DNA of 64,000 nucleotides from Methylobacterium sp. (GCA_002928875.1 PERO01000003.1:62001-126000), one strand, 5' to 3'; numbered from the stretch's first letter, positions 35,755 to 45,729 are shown. The notes: generated by a model from the letters alone, not told the origin. Numbers and translations are program-made.

Positions 35755-36472
35755 GATCACCCCTTTGATCCGAAACCAGATCACAATCGAATAGCACCTC
35801 GCCGGCCCCCAGCATAATCACCTCGACTTGAGGCCGGCGCGCTTCCGCAAGCCGCTGGATCGGGGCGAGTTCGAGCCCGGGCTGGCCGGAACCGATCAGC
35901 ACCGGCGACACCATGAGATGCAGCCGGTCCACGATTCCCGCATCGATTGCCTGCGAGATGATCGCCGCGCCGCCTTCGAGGAGCACGCGCTCGAAGCCAA
36001 GACGCCGCAGCGCCCGCGCGAGTTCCACGAGGTCGAACCGGCCGGCGGCATTCACGGGGAGCCCGTGCTGTTCGACCCCCTCGGGAAAATGGCCCGCCGG
36101 CATCGATGCGCCGCGCAACACCACGCGCCGGGCGCCATCGCTGCCGTCGAGGCATTGCGCGGCGGCCGGAAGCCGCCCTTTCGCATCGATGACGACCCGC
36201 GCGGGGTTCGGGCCCGGACAATGCCGGACATTCAGCCTGGGATCATCCGCCAGAACCGTGCCGATCCCCACCACCACCGCATCGACATGCGCGCGGATCG
36301 CGTGCAGATGCGCGAGCGAGGGCCGGCTGCCGATATACTTGCTGTCCCCCGTGACGGTGGCGATGCGCCCGTCGAGGGACTGGCCGAGCTGGGCCACGAT
36401 GAACGGCCGATCGGGACGGCGCGGCCGGAAAAATCGGAACGGATTCGGTTCGGCGGGCGTTGACGGCAGCAT
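35738..36472 (-). CDS. Stand-alone RibD C-terminal-type reductase
   Basis: 244 residues. Only the reductase half of RibD: QSLDGRIA, HLHAIRAHVDAVVVGIGTVLADDPRLNVR, then VLLEGGAAIISQAIDAGIVDRLHLMVSPVLIGSG. The deaminase domain is absent, as in the fungal/archaeal RIB7 type that reduces the GTP cyclohydrolase II product before deamination. The Lys usually three residues before the SLDG motif is Gln here. Since a complete ribD lies at 52171, this is a second pathway branch or backup. The ATG at 36470-36472 was chosen; a GTG 12 bp upstream is possible. Divergent from ribA. Confidence 0.85.
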   Translation of the reverse strand: MLPSTPAEPNPFRFFRPRRPDRPFIVAQLGQSLDGRIATVTGDSKYIGSRPSLAHLHAIRAHVDAVVVGIGTVLADDPRLNVRHCPGPNPARVVIDAKGRLPAAAQCLDGSDGARRVVLRGASMPAGHFPEGVEQHGLPVNAAGRFDLVELARALRRLGFERVLLEGGAAIISQAIDAGIVDRLHLMVSPVLIGSGQPGLELAPIQRLAEARRPQVEVIMLGAGEVLFDCDLVSDQRGDHGNGA

Positions 36473-36657
36473 GAAGCAATCCACACCCCGAAGCGAGGCT
36501 AGCGAAATGACGGTTTCCCCCCGTTCTGAAATGACGCATGCGCCGAAGGCAAGGAAATTTGAATCGCCGAATTTTCACGAAGCTGAACAGGCAGACAGGC
36601 TGCGTTCATCTTCGCTGGTGATAAGTGCCACCACCGAATGTGAACACGGTGTCCATC

Positions 36658-36676
36658 CGACGGAATTCCTCCGTCG
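36658..36676 (+). promoter_or_regulatory. Inverted repeat in the ribA upstream region
   Basis: Perfect 7-bp arms CGACGGA and TCCGTCG separated by ATTCC, 34 bp before the ribA ATG and in the divergent spacer shared with the RibD-like gene. It could be an operator or a leader hairpin. I saw no FMN-riboswitch core in this 238-bp spacer. Confidence 0.4.
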
Positions 36677-36710
36677 AAAAGACCGTAAACATGGACTGAT
36701 TGGAAGTGAA

Positions 36711-37832
36711 ATGAGCAAGGTTGCCGAAGTTCTTGGGCTTTTCGATACGGCGGACGAGCGCGCGGTGGATCGCGCCATCGCCGAATACCGCGCAGGCCGC
36801 CCGGTTGCGGTTCTGGATGGCGACGAGGCCCTCGTGGTGCTCCTCGTCGATGCCCTGAGCCAGAAGATCGCGGAAGGTCTCGATACGCTTTCTCCGGGCC
36901 GCGCCCGGCTGATCATCCCGGCCGCGCGCCTGCGCCGGCTGGGCCTCGACCGCCAGCAGACCGGCATCGTCGCCTTTCCCGTGCCGGATGCGGCGCGCGT
37001 GGCAACGCTGGCTCTCAAGATCGATGCACGCATCGACGCGCCCGTCTCCCCGGCTGTGGCGCTTGACGAGGCCGCGATCGAACTCGCCCGCCTCGCGCTG
37101 CTGACCCCGGCGGTCTATGCCATTCCGATGGCGGTTTCGGCCGTGACGAGCGATCTCGTGCGCGTCTCGCTGAAGGATATCCGCGATTATCGCGCGGCGC
37201 AGGTCAAGGCGATCCAGATCGTCGGCCGCGCGCCGGTTCCGCTCGAATTCGCGGCGGAAACCGAGTTCGTGGTGTTCCGCGGCGGCGAAGGCCTGCGCGA
37301 TCAGGTGGCGATCATCGTCGGCAAGCCGGATTTCTCGAAGCCGGTGGCGATCCGCATGCATTCGGCCTGCCTCACGGGCGATCTGTTCGGCTCGCTGAAA
37401 TGCGATTGCGGCGACCAGCTGCGCGGCACCGTGCAGAAGATGGCGCAGGCGGAAGGCGGCATCCTGCTCTATCTCGACCAGGAGGGCCGCGGGAACGGGA
37501 TCGCCAACAAGATGCGTGCCTACAAGCTGCAATCGCAGGGCTGGGACACTTACGACGCGGATGAGGTTCTGGGCTTCGGCCTCGACCAGCGCCGCTTCGA
37601 TTTCGCGGCCGAAATGCTCCGCAAGCTCGGCGTGACGAGCGTGCGCGTGATGACCAACAACCCCGAGAAGATCGGCGCGCTGAAGGCGTCCGGCCTCGAG
37701 GTCGTGGCCGACAACCGCGCCTATGGCCGCCCCACTGCCGAAAATGTGAGGTATCTTGCCTCTAAACGTGATCGGGCGGGCCATTTCATCGACTTCGATG
37801 CGATGGTAGCACATGCACCTCTGACAGATTGA
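36711..37832 (+). CDS. ribA: GTP cyclohydrolase II with long N-terminal extension
   Basis: Converts GTP to 2,5-diamino-6-ribosylamino-pyrimidinone 5'-phosphate, formate and pyrophosphate. 373 residues. The C-terminal 200 hold the whole catalytic core: zinc cysteines in HSACLTGDLFGSLKCDCGDQL, then DQEGRGNGIANKMRAYKLQ, DADEVLGFGLDQR and VMTNNPEKIGAL. The first 165 residues are not a working DHBP synthase (no acidic ERENEGD-type motif). ATG at 36711 after TGGAAGTGA. It may feed riboflavin, the neighbouring reductase, or both. Confidence 0.92.
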   Translation: MSKVAEVLGLFDTADERAVDRAIAEYRAGRPVAVLDGDEALVVLLVDALSQKIAEGLDTLSPGRARLIIPAARLRRLGLDRQQTGIVAFPVPDAARVATLALKIDARIDAPVSPAVALDEAAIELARLALLTPAVYAIPMAVSAVTSDLVRVSLKDIRDYRAAQVKAIQIVGRAPVPLEFAAETEFVVFRGGEGLRDQVAIIVGKPDFSKPVAIRMHSACLTGDLFGSLKCDCGDQLRGTVQKMAQAEGGILLYLDQEGRGNGIANKMRAYKLQSQGWDTYDADEVLGFGLDQRRFDFAAEMLRKLGVTSVRVMTNNPEKIGALKASGLEVVADNRAYGRPTAENVRYLASKRDRAGHFIDFDAMVAHAPLTD

Positions 37833-37882
37833 ACGACCTCGGGGGGAGGTATCCGGCAATCCGTCAGGCGTAGGGGGAAAGC

Positions 37883-40261
37883 ATGCTCCAGAAGTCGCCT
37901 GAAACGGCGAAGGATCTCGCAGAGATCCTTCTCCCGCGTATCACCTATCCGCCGGTTGTTCCGCGGGGCGACGATCTTCGAACCTGGCTTTCCGTTTCCG
38001 GACTTCTCGTTCTGGTCTGGGCCGGTCTCGCATGGCCCTGGCTCTCCGGCCAGGTCACCATTCCCTGGGATGCGAAGGCGCATTTCCACGCGCAGGTCGT
38101 TTTCCTGGCCCAGTCGCTCCATCGCGGCGACAGCCCGTTCTGGGCGCCCTTCGTGTTTGGCGGGCATCCGCAGATCGCGGACCCGCAATCGCTGATCTTC
38201 TCGCCGCCGCATTTCATCCTCGCGATGCTGACGCCCGATCCGACCATGCAGATGGTGGATGCGGTCACCTTTCTCGGCCTGCTGTTCGGCGCATTCGGTG
38301 TTCTGGGTTTCGGCCGCGATCGCCGCTGGCACCCTGCGGCTGCGTTGGTTGCGGCCATCGCCTTCGCCTATGGCGGCGCCGCCTCGTGGCGCATTCAGCA
38401 TACAGGGCAGATCTTCTCGCTGATCTACTTCCCCTGGGCGCTCTGGATGCTCGAGCGCGCCCTGCGTCTCGGCTCGGCCCGGTATGGCGCGCTGGCGGGC
38501 TTTTTCGCGGCGCTGACGGCACTCGACCCCGATCAGGTGGCGTTCCTGACCCTGCTGGCCCTCGCCGGCTACGTCGTCGCCTACTGGATGACCGGGCGGG
38601 CCTTTGTTGAGCGCTTCCGCGCGACGCTGGTGCCGCTGGTGGTGGGAACCATCGTCGGTGCGGCGATCATCGCGCTTCCCACGATGATGGTGCTCGGCTT
38701 CGCCGCTGAATCAAACCGGCCGCATTTTTCCATCGCCGATGCGGAAATGGGATCGCTCCATCCGTCGAGCCTGCTGACGCTGCTCGTCGCGAACCTCTTC
38801 GGCACGATCGGCCCGGCCGAGAATTTCTGGGGCGCACCCAGCGCCCACTGGCCCTATATCGTGAGCCTCGTCATCGCCCGGAACATGGCGAATTTCTACA
38901 TGGGCGTGCTGCCGCTCGCGGGGATCGTGCTATGGCTGACGTCGCGCCGGGCCTATGGGCATCGCTTCATGGTGCTCGGCATCATGTTCGTCGTGATGAC
39001 GCTTTACGCGCTGGGGCAATACACGCCGCTGTTCGGCGTGCTCTACCACGCGCTGCCCGGCGTCTCGCTGTTTCGCCGCCCGGCGGATTCGCTGTTCCTC
39101 GTCGGTGCGCTCGGCGCTTTCCTCGCGGGCTTCGGCATCGATCACATGATCCGTCGCGGCGAGGAGATCGGCCGGAAGGCGATCGTCATCCTGGGTGGGC
39201 TGGCGGCTTTCGGATTTGCCGCTTCCACCGGCATGGCGATCTGGCTTGGAAAGCTCCCGCAGGCGCTGCCGGAAATGCTGATCGCGCTTGCGTTCATCGC
39301 GCTCACGGTCACCGTCGTGCTGCTGGTCCGGCCCCTGGCCATGCGCCGGCCCATTCTCGCCGCGAGCGCTTTCGCCGTGCTGTTGCTCGCGGATTTCGGC
39401 TGGAACATGCGCCCCAACGATTCGACCGGCCTGCCGCCTGCCGAATATGACGCGATGCGTCTCGACACCGAGAACGAGACCATCATGGAGCTCAAGAAGC
39501 GCATCGTCGAGGACGGGACGCGCCGCGACCGCGTGGAAATCGCCGGCCTCGGTTTCCATTGGCCCAATCTGGGCCTCGTCCACGGCTTCGAGAACACGCT
39601 GGGCTACAACCCGCTGCGCCTGAAGCACTACGCCGCCGCAACCGGCGCGGGCGACCAGGTCGCCGGCATCGACCAGCACAAGTTCGCGCCGCTCTTCCCG
39701 TCCTACCGGTCGCCCTTCGCGAACCTGATGGGCCTGCGCTTCATCGCGATCGGCGCGCCCATCGCGGAGGTCGATCCGCGCATGCGGGCGAATCCGCTGC
39801 CGCTCGTGGCACGCACGAACGAAGCCTATATCTACGAGAATCCGGATGCCCTGCCGCGCGTGATGGTGGTGAACGAGGCGCAGATCGTCGATCAGGCGCG
39901 CCTGCTGCAATTCGGCGAATGGCCCGGCACCGATTTCCGCCGCGTCGCCTATATCGAGCGCACCTCCCTGCCCCTGCCGCGCACGCGGCTCGGCGGCACG
40001 GCGCGCATTACCCGCTACACCAACACCGAGATCGTGGTGGAAACCGATGCCCAGCGCGGCGGCGTGCTGCTGCTGAATGACATCTGGCACCCGTGGTGGT
40101 TCGCGGAAATCGACGGGAAATCGACCCCGGTCCTGCGCGCCAACGGCATTTTCCGCGCCGTGATCCTGCCGGCGGGCGTGCAGACCGTGACCTTCCGCTT
40201 CGAACCGCTGCGCGGGCTGCTGCGCGGCTTGCTGACCTCCACACGCTTCATTCCGGGCTGA
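37883..40261 (+). CDS. YfhO-like large membrane protein
   Basis: 792 residues with about a dozen membrane segments in the first 510 residues and a soluble C-terminal domain of about 270. The N-terminal loop after the first membrane span (PWDAKAHFHAQVVFLAQSLHRGDSPFWAPFVFGGHP) and LFRRPADSLFLVGALGAFLAGFGI match YfhO-type proteins related to GT-C glycosyltransferases that use polyprenyl-linked sugars. The C-terminal RGGVLLLNDIWHPWW segment is also typical. Start after GGGGGAAA, 50 bp past ribA. Function is not established; a lipid-linked glycosyl transfer is inference. Confidence 0.78.
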   Translation: MLQKSPETAKDLAEILLPRITYPPVVPRGDDLRTWLSVSGLLVLVWAGLAWPWLSGQVTIPWDAKAHFHAQVVFLAQSLHRGDSPFWAPFVFGGHPQIADPQSLIFSPPHFILAMLTPDPTMQMVDAVTFLGLLFGAFGVLGFGRDRRWHPAAALVAAIAFAYGGAASWRIQHTGQIFSLIYFPWALWMLERALRLGSARYGALAGFFAALTALDPDQVAFLTLLALAGYVVAYWMTGRAFVERFRATLVPLVVGTIVGAAIIALPTMMVLGFAAESNRPHFSIADAEMGSLHPSSLLTLLVANLFGTIGPAENFWGAPSAHWPYIVSLVIARNMANFYMGVLPLAGIVLWLTSRRAYGHRFMVLGIMFVVMTLYALGQYTPLFGVLYHALPGVSLFRRPADSLFLVGALGAFLAGFGIDHMIRRGEEIGRKAIVILGGLAAFGFAASTGMAIWLGKLPQALPEMLIALAFIALTVTVVLLVRPLAMRRPILAASAFAVLLLADFGWNMRPNDSTGLPPAEYDAMRLDTENETIMELKKRIVEDGTRRDRVEIAGLGFHWPNLGLVHGFENTLGYNPLRLKHYAAATGAGDQVAGIDQHKFAPLFPSYRSPFANLMGLRFIAIGAPIAEVDPRMRANPLPLVARTNEAYIYENPDALPRVMVVNEAQIVDQARLLQFGEWPGTDFRRVAYIERTSLPLPRTRLGGTARITRYTNTEIVVETDAQRGGVLLLNDIWHPWWFAEIDGKSTPVLRANGIFRAVILPAGVQTVTFRFEPLRGLLRGLLTSTRFIPG

Positions 40262-40321
40262 TCCGCCCGGAGCATCCTCTGGATCACGCGGATAGCAGGC
40301 GCGGATGGGTGGGAAGTCGCC

Positions 40322-41107
40322 TCAATCGGTGCTGAGGCGGTCGCGGTTCGCCAGCACCATCCCGATCGCGGCGCGCGCCGATTCGAGTTCGTTCAGCGCA
40401 TCCAGCAGCGCCTTGCGCATCGCCGGGCCGGCAGGCGGCAACGCGGCTCCCGGGAGCGACGCGACGGCAGCGGGAGGCTCGTCCACGGGTGCGAAGCTAG
40501 GGCGGGCACCGATACCGCCGCGTGTGAAGGAGACCTGCGCCTCATCCATCCGCGACGCGGCAGGAGGCGCGAACCCGGCATAGGGTAAGGGCGGTGCGGC
40601 CACGGGCGCGACGGGTGCCGGCGGAACCGGTGCCGCGGACATGGCGGCCACCGGCGGGGCGGCGACGGGCGGGGCTGTCGCGAGCGGCATCGGCGAAGGC
40701 GGCGCGGGGATGACGGGAGCCGGCGCGGGGCTGGCAGGCGCCGATGCGACAGCGGGTTCGAACGCGGCCTGCGGCAGCACGAAATCCTCGGCCAGATCAT
40801 CCGGCGAGGCTGGCCCGAGCCCAGGAACGAGCCCGCCGGCCCGGCCCACGGCCTGCACGGCCTTGGCACCCTGCTCCTTGAGGATGCGCTGCACGCCCTT
40901 GATGGTATAGCCCTCGCGGTAGAGCAGATGGCGGATGCCCTTCAGCAGCTCGACATCATCCGGCCGATAGTAGCGCCGACCGCCGCCCCGCTTCAGTGGC
41001 TTGATCTGCGGAAAACGGGTCTCCCAGAATCGCAGGACATGCTGCGCGATGTCGAGATCCTCGCCGACCTCGCTGATCGTCCGGTACGCATCCGGTGCCT
41101 TGTCCAT
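40322..41107 (-). CDS. MerR-family transcriptional regulator
   Basis: 261 residues. Winged-helix MerR DNA-binding domain at residues 8-75 ([30 protein letters not shown], then [29 protein letters not shown]). The next roughly 130 residues are a Pro/Ala-rich low-complexity linker with almost no charge, ending in a short helix. It lacks metal-binding cysteines. The plsX-fabH-ihfA-merR order is widely conserved in alphaproteobacteria, but its targets are not known to me. Confidence 0.9.
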   Translation of the reverse strand: MDKAPDAYRTISEVGEDLDIAQHVLRFWETRFPQIKPLKRGGGRRYYRPDDVELLKGIRHLLYREGYTIKGVQRILKEQGAKAVQAVGRAGGLVPGLGPASPDDLAEDFVLPQAAFEPAVASAPASPAPAPVIPAPPSPMPLATAPPVAAPPVAAMSAAPVPPAPVAPVAAPPLPYAGFAPPAASRMDEAQVSFTRGGIGARPSFAPVDEPPAAVASLPGAALPPAGPAMRKALLDALNELESARAAIGMVLANRDRLSTD

Positions 41108-41231
41108 CAGCCTCCTCCCGATTCCGCAACGGCCTGCAATTCGTTCGGCCGCCCCCGGCTTCTGACAGCCGCGGGCGACGTTATCCGGCGAATGACTTTA
41201 ATGGAAAGGGAAGTGGGTCAATTGTCGAAGA

Positions 41232-41543
41232 TCAATCGTCGTTGGCGGCTTCGTCGCCGTTGATCCGGGCCTTCATGACATTGGACGGCTTGAAAACCAG
41301 CACGCGGCGCGGCGTGATCGGCACCTCGACGCCGGTCTTCGGGTTGCGGCCGATCCGTTCGCCCTTTTCGCGCACGATGAACGACCCGAAGGAAGACAGC
41401 TTCACGGTTTCGCCCGAAACGAGCGTATCGGAGATTTCCTTGAGAACGGTCTCGACCAGTTCGGCTGATTCGGCGCGGCTCAGCCCCAGTTTCTGATAGA
41501 CCGCCTCGCAGAGATCGGCTCGCGTGATGGTACGCCCTGCCAT
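41232..41543 (-). CDS. ihfA: Integration host factor subunit alpha
   Basis: 103 residues; DNA-bending protein of the HU/IHF family that works as a heterodimer with IhfB. Start [26 protein letters not shown]; the DNA-intercalating arm is in [23 protein letters not shown]. The ATG at 41541-41543 has GAGGGAG. Downstream of fabH with a 162-bp gap that could hold its own promoter, and upstream of merR. Confidence 0.96.
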   Translation of the reverse strand: MAGRTITRADLCEAVYQKLGLSRAESAELVETVLKEISDTLVSGETVKLSSFGSFIVREKGERIGRNPKTGVEVPITPRRVLVFKPSNVMKARINGDEAANDD

Positions 41544-41705
41544 GTCCAACTCCCTCGATTGGCCGGATGACCCGCGGCCTATGACTATTCTTTTTTGCAG
41601 CCGGCTCCGAATCCGGCATGGATATCTCAAATCTATCCTTCTGAAATCCCGAGGCTATTGCCAATCGGTCGCAGGGTCAAGCTTCAACGCGTGCCCAAGG
41701 CTTTC

Positions 41706-42677
41706 CTAATAGCGGAAAAGCGCGGAGCCCCAGGTGAAACCGCCGCCCATCGCCTCGATCAGCACGACATCGCCCCGCGCGATCCGGCCATCCTTCACCG
41801 CGACATCGAAGGCCAGCGGAATGGAGGCGGCGGAGGTGTTGCCGTGCCGGTCGACCGTGAGGACGACCTTCTCCATCGCGATTCCCAGCTTCTCGGCACT
41901 GGCCGTGATGATGCGCTGGTTTGCCTGGTGCGGCACGAACCAGTCGATGGTCTCGGCCGAGTAGCCCGTGGCCGCGAAAGCATCGACGATGACGTCGGTG
42001 ATCATGCCGACCGCATGCTTGAAGACCTCGCGGCCCTCCATGCGCAGATGACCGGCCGTGCCCGTGGTCGAGGGACCACCATCGACATAGAGCTTCGCGC
42101 GGTGGCGGCCATCCGAGCGCAGATGCGTGGTCAGCACGCCGGTATCCGAGGCATCGCCCTTGCCTTCGCTCGCCTCCAGCACCACCGCGCCCGCACCGTC
42201 GCCGAACAGCACGGCCGTCGTGCGATCTTCCCAGTCGAGGATGCGCGAGAAGGTTTCCGCGCCGATCACCAGCGCGCGGGTGTTGGAACCGCTCGTGATG
42301 AACTTGTCTGCGACGGTCAGCGCATAGACGAAGCCGGAGCACACCGCCGCGACATCGAAGGCCGCGCCATGGGTGATGCCGAGCGCCGCCTGCACCTGCG
42401 TGGCGGCGGAGGGGAAGGTGTAGTCGGGCGTGGCGGTCGCCAGCACGATCAGGTCGATATCGGAGGCCTTCAGGCCGGCATGGGCGAGCGCCGCCTCAGC
42501 CGCCTTCACGCCCAGCATGCTCGTCGTCTCGCCCTCCGCCGCGATATGGCGCTGGCCGATGCCCGTGCGCTGGCGGATCCATTCATCGGACGTATCCATC
42601 CGACCGGCCAGTTCGGCATTCGTGACGATGCGCGCGGGCAGATAGCTTCCCACACCGGCAATCCGCGAGCGACGCAT
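41706..42677 (-). CDS. fabH: Beta-ketoacyl-ACP synthase III
   Basis: Condenses acetyl-CoA with malonyl-ACP to start fatty-acid elongation. 323 residues with the full triad: Cys113 in [11 protein letters not shown], His250 in VPHQANQRI, Asn280 in [12 protein letters not shown]. The start overlaps the plsX stop by one base (TGATG), giving the common plsX-fabH coupling between phospholipid and fatty-acid synthesis. Confidence 0.97.
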   Translation of the reverse strand: MRRSRIAGVGSYLPARIVTNAELAGRMDTSDEWIRQRTGIGQRHIAAEGETTSMLGVKAAEAALAHAGLKASDIDLIVLATATPDYTFPSAATQVQAALGITHGAAFDVAAVCSGFVYALTVADKFITSGSNTRALVIGAETFSRILDWEDRTTAVLFGDGAGAVVLEASEGKGDASDTGVLTTHLRSDGRHRAKLYVDGGPSTTGTAGHLRMEGREVFKHAVGMITDVIVDAFAATGYSAETIDWFVPHQANQRIITASAEKLGIAMEKVVLTVDRHGNTSAASIPLAFDVAVKDGRIARGDVVLIEAMGGGFTWGSALFRY

Positions 42678-43816
42678 CAGGCTGATCCCGTTTCGCTGTC
42701 GGCCGGGTTTTCGCCGGCTCGATTCTCGACCATGGCGGAGGACGCGCCGGGCAGAACCCATTCGCCACGCTCGGCCAGTGCCGAACCGATCTTCGCCATC
42801 AATTCGTACTTCACCATCTCGTAGGCGACATCGACGGCGCTGGCGAATCCGAGCGCATCCGTCCCGCCATGGCTTTTCACCACCACGCCGTTGAGCCCGA
42901 GAAACACCGCACCATTGACGCGGCGCGGGTCCATCTTCTTGCGCAGGGCATTGAACGCGCCACGCGCGAAAAGGTAGCCGATCTTCGCCAGAACAGAGGA
43001 CTGGATCGCGCTTTTCAGATAATCGCCGATCTGCTTCGCGGTGCCCTCGGCGGTTTTCAGCGCGATATTGCCCGCAAAGCCTTCCGTAACGACGACATCG
43101 GAGCGGCCCTTGCCGATATCGTCGCCCTCGACGAAACCGATATAATGCATGTTCGGCAGGTTGACCTCGCGCAGGATGGCGCCCGCCTCCTTCACCTGCT
43201 CGACGCCCTTGATCTCCTCGACGCCCACATTCAGCAGGCCCACCGTGGGGCGCTCGAGGTCAAAGACGATCCGCGCCATGGCCGAACCCATGATCGCCAT
43301 GTCGACGAGGTTCTCGGCCGTGGCACCGATGGACGCGCCGACATCGAGGACGATGCTCTCGCCGCGCGCCGTGGGCCACATGCAGGCGAGCGCGGGGCGG
43401 TCGATTCCGGGCATCATCCGCAGGCAGAAGCGCGCCATCACCATCAGCGCGCCGGTATTGCCGGCGGAGCAGCAGACATCCGCCTCGCCCTTGCGCACGG
43501 CATCGATCGCCATCGACATCGAGGATTTGTAGCGGCCATGGCGCAGCGCCTGGCTCGGCTTCTCGTCCATCGAGACCACGACATCGGAATGGATGACGCG
43601 CGACCGGGCTTTCAGCTTCGGGTGCTTGTCGAGTTCCGGCAGGATCTCGGATTCGCGACCGAACAGCAGGAATTCGCAATCCGGATGCCGCTCCAGCGCC
43701 AAAGCCGCGCCGGGAACCACGACCGAGGGACCATGATCCCCACCCATCGCATCGAGCGAAATGCGCAAGGCGCGCCCGCTGCGGCGGGGCTCGGGAGCCT
43801 GGGCGTCTTCGCTCAT
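42677..43816 (-). CDS. plsX: Phosphate acyltransferase PlsX
   Basis: Makes acyl-phosphate from acyl-ACP for phospholipid synthesis; peripheral membrane enzyme. 379 residues from the ATG at 43814-43816. Signatures: [37 protein letters not shown] and [21 protein letters not shown] 12 bp upstream is in frame, but it would touch the GGAGGAG ribosome site, which is well spaced for the ATG. Upstream is DUF177, without the rpmF gene that often intervenes. Confidence 0.96.
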   Translation of the reverse strand: MSEDAQAPEPRRSGRALRISLDAMGGDHGPSVVVPGAALALERHPDCEFLLFGRESEILPELDKHPKLKARSRVIHSDVVVSMDEKPSQALRHGRYKSSMSMAIDAVRKGEADVCCSAGNTGALMVMARFCLRMMPGIDRPALACMWPTARGESIVLDVGASIGATAENLVDMAIMGSAMARIVFDLERPTVGLLNVGVEEIKGVEQVKEAGAILREVNLPNMHYIGFVEGDDIGKGRSDVVVTEGFAGNIALKTAEGTAKQIGDYLKSAIQSSVLAKIGYLFARGAFNALRKKMDPRRVNGAVFLGLNGVVVKSHGGTDALGFASAVDVAYEMVKYELMAKIGSALAERGEWVLPGASSAMVENRAGENPADSETGSA

Positions 43817-43920
43817 TCCGGTATCCACTCCTCCGCCGACCCGACGCGCCGCCTTTGCGAACCGGCAGGCGGGATGGATTAGAATGCGCGAGGCCCGCTG
43901 GCAAGCACGAAGCGGGTGCT

Positions 43921-44490
43921 TCAGCCCTGGCCATCCCCGGGCTTCAGCGCCTTCAACGCGGCGAAGGGCGAAATCACCTCTTCCCCCACCTTCAATTCGG
44001 GGAAATCGGCATCCGGCTTGCGCGGATAGGGGTCGAGACCGAGGATCAGGAATTCCACGGCGAGCGCCGCGGGATCGATCTGCCCGTTGACGATCTCGTC
44101 GGGCAATTCCGGGCTGCCATCCGTCAGCGCGTCCTCATCCTCCTCGGCCTGGTGCTCGACGAGGCGCGCGAGAACCTCGGGCGGGGCGAAGGTGGCCTCG
44201 ACGGGCTCGGAGACGCGATCCGCGAAGGGCTCGAGCGTCACGACGCAGATCGGCTGGGTCCGGGCCTCGACGCGGCCGGTGATCGCCACCGAACCGTCGT
44301 GCTTCGGCTGCAGCGTGAGGTGCGCCTCGAAGCTGTCGAGCGCATGGAGCCCGGCGAAACCCGCGATGCGCGCGCGTGTCTCGGCATCCGGCTTCAGCAC
44401 GAGATGGGTCTCGCCCTTGAGCGACATCACGGAAAGCGGCTCGGTATAGGGCAGATCGGGAAGCTTTGCGGGCGCCTTGGCCTTGCTCAT
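43921..44490 (-). CDS. DUF177 (YceD-like) protein
   Basis: 189 residues, strongly acidic in the middle. Contains [25 protein letters not shown], the region of the conserved CxxC-type loop in YceD homologues; only one cysteine remains here. The ending [30 protein letters not shown] is the classic alphaproteobacterial DUF177 tail. In E. coli YceD is linked to rpmF and 23S rRNA. It overlaps the upstream chaperone gene by 4 bp. Confidence 0.87.
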   Translation of the reverse strand: MSKAKAPAKLPDLPYTEPLSVMSLKGETHLVLKPDAETRARIAGFAGLHALDSFEAHLTLQPKHDGSVAITGRVEARTQPICVVTLEPFADRVSEPVEATFAPPEVLARLVEHQAEEDEDALTDGSPELPDEIVNGQIDPAALAVEFLILGLDPYPRKPDADFPELKVGEEVISPFAALKALKPGDGQG

Positions 44491-45035
44491 GATTGGCCTC
44501 CGGCAAGAACCTTGCCTCCGGACAGAACCTTGCCACCCAGGAGCGCCGCCAGATCCGCCGCCTCGAGCAACTCGGCCATGCCGCGGATCTCCTCGAGCAG
44601 CGCGGCGGGAACCTCTTCGGGACTCCGCTCGGACCCGTAGAGATTGCGGGCGAGGGCCGCCCGGAACTGTCCCTCGTCGCCGGCTTCAAGTGCATCCGTA
44701 TAGGCCTTGGCGCGACCATAGAAGCCCTGCGCCAGCGCCTTCACCTTCTTGCCCACCGAGAGATCCCCCACGCCGGAGCGGCGGAACCCGTCATCGAGAT
44801 GCTTGAAGAGCTGGTCCACCACCTCCTGCCCCACCGCCTCGGCCGGGGCTGGCAGGGCCGAAAGACGCCGCAGCACGAGCGTCGTCACCAGCGCCAGCCG
44901 CTCGAACCGGCCCTCGAACGTATCCGCCACGCCGTATTCGAGATAGACTACAGGCTTGCGCGCCGCCGCGACCACATCGCGAAACAGCGCGGTCGCATCG
45001 GGCACCGAACGGGAACGGAACAACCAGCCGAACAT
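44487..45035 (-). CDS. Ubiquinol-cytochrome c chaperone (CBP3-like)
   Basis: 182 residues. Helical protein with YGVADTFEGRFERLALVTTLVLRRL and DQLFKHLDDGFRRSGVGDLSVGKKVKALAQGFYGRAKAY, the core of the CBP3 family that assists assembly of cytochrome b in the bc1 complex. The start at 45033-45035 gives MFGWLFRSR, the usual N-terminus; the open frame farther upstream overlaps the divergent bamE promoter. Stop overlaps the DUF177 start by 4 bp. Confidence 0.9.
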   Translation of the reverse strand: MFGWLFRSRSVPDATALFRDVVAAARKPVVYLEYGVADTFEGRFERLALVTTLVLRRLSALPAPAEAVGQEVVDQLFKHLDDGFRRSGVGDLSVGKKVKALAQGFYGRAKAYTDALEAGDEGQFRAALARNLYGSERSPEEVPAALLEEIRGMAELLEAADLAALLGGKVLSGGKVLAGGQS

Positions 45036-45241
45036 GAAAATCCTGCGCCGCGCGACCATGGAAACAGAAAAGCGCACGCTTTCCCGCCGCTTGTGCCGAA
45101 GCCCGTGCCGTTTTTCAATCTTCATTTCTCCGCAATCGGACGATTGTCTTTCCGAGCCGAAACGGGCATCCATGGCCACAACACGCGCCTCGCGCCAGAA
45201 AACGCCCCGAGAAAACGCCCTGAGCGAATGGAGTTGACCGC

Positions 45242-45688
45242 ATGACGATCCGCACCCTGCCCGGCCTGGCCCATGCCACGGCCCTCGCGGCACTGCTCGT
45301 CGTTGCCGGTTGCGCCGATCAAAGCATCGGCCAGCGCGGCTACGTGATCGATGAGAAAGCCCTGGCGCAGATCAAGGTCGGCTCCTCGGCGGAGCAGGTC
45401 ATCCTGGTGATGGGCACGCCCTCCACCACCGCCACCGTGGGCGGCCAGACCTATTATTACATCTCGCAGAAGCTTTCGCGGCCCATCCTCGCGATGAACG
45501 ACCGCATCACCGACCAGCGCGTCATCGCCTTCTATCTCGACGACAAGAACCGGGTCTCGCGCATCGCGGATTACGGGCTGAAGGATGGCGCGGTGTTCGA
45601 TTTCATCTCGCGCACCACGCCGACGGGCGGGCAGGAAGCGAGCTTCCTCAGCGGCATCTTCCGTCGCCTCGGCGCCGCGGCGGTCTGA
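45242..45688 (+). CDS. bamE: Outer-membrane assembly lipoprotein BamE (SmpA/OmlA)
   Basis: 148 residues. Lipobox VVAGC places the lipidated Cys near residue 24. The SmpA/OmlA fold follows: AQIKVGSSAEQVILVMGTPSTTATVGGQTYYYISQ, then QRVIAFYLDDKNRVSRIADYGL. Part of the beta-barrel assembly machine at the inner face of the outer membrane. Divergent from the CBP3 chaperone, with a strong terminator shared with convergent hppA. Confidence 0.92.
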   Translation: MTIRTLPGLAHATALAALLVVAGCADQSIGQRGYVIDEKALAQIKVGSSAEQVILVMGTPSTTATVGGQTYYYISQKLSRPILAMNDRITDQRVIAFYLDDKNRVSRIADYGLKDGAVFDFISRTTPTGGQEASFLSGIFRRLGAAAV

Positions 45689-45729
45689 GGGGCGCCGGCT
45701 CGAAACACTTCCCGGCTCGTCCAACAGAA

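Noticed and set aside
36473-36710. FMN riboswitch in the ribA/RibD-like divergent spacer
   Set aside because: None of the conserved loop sequences of the FMN aptamer are visible; only a short hairpin is present.
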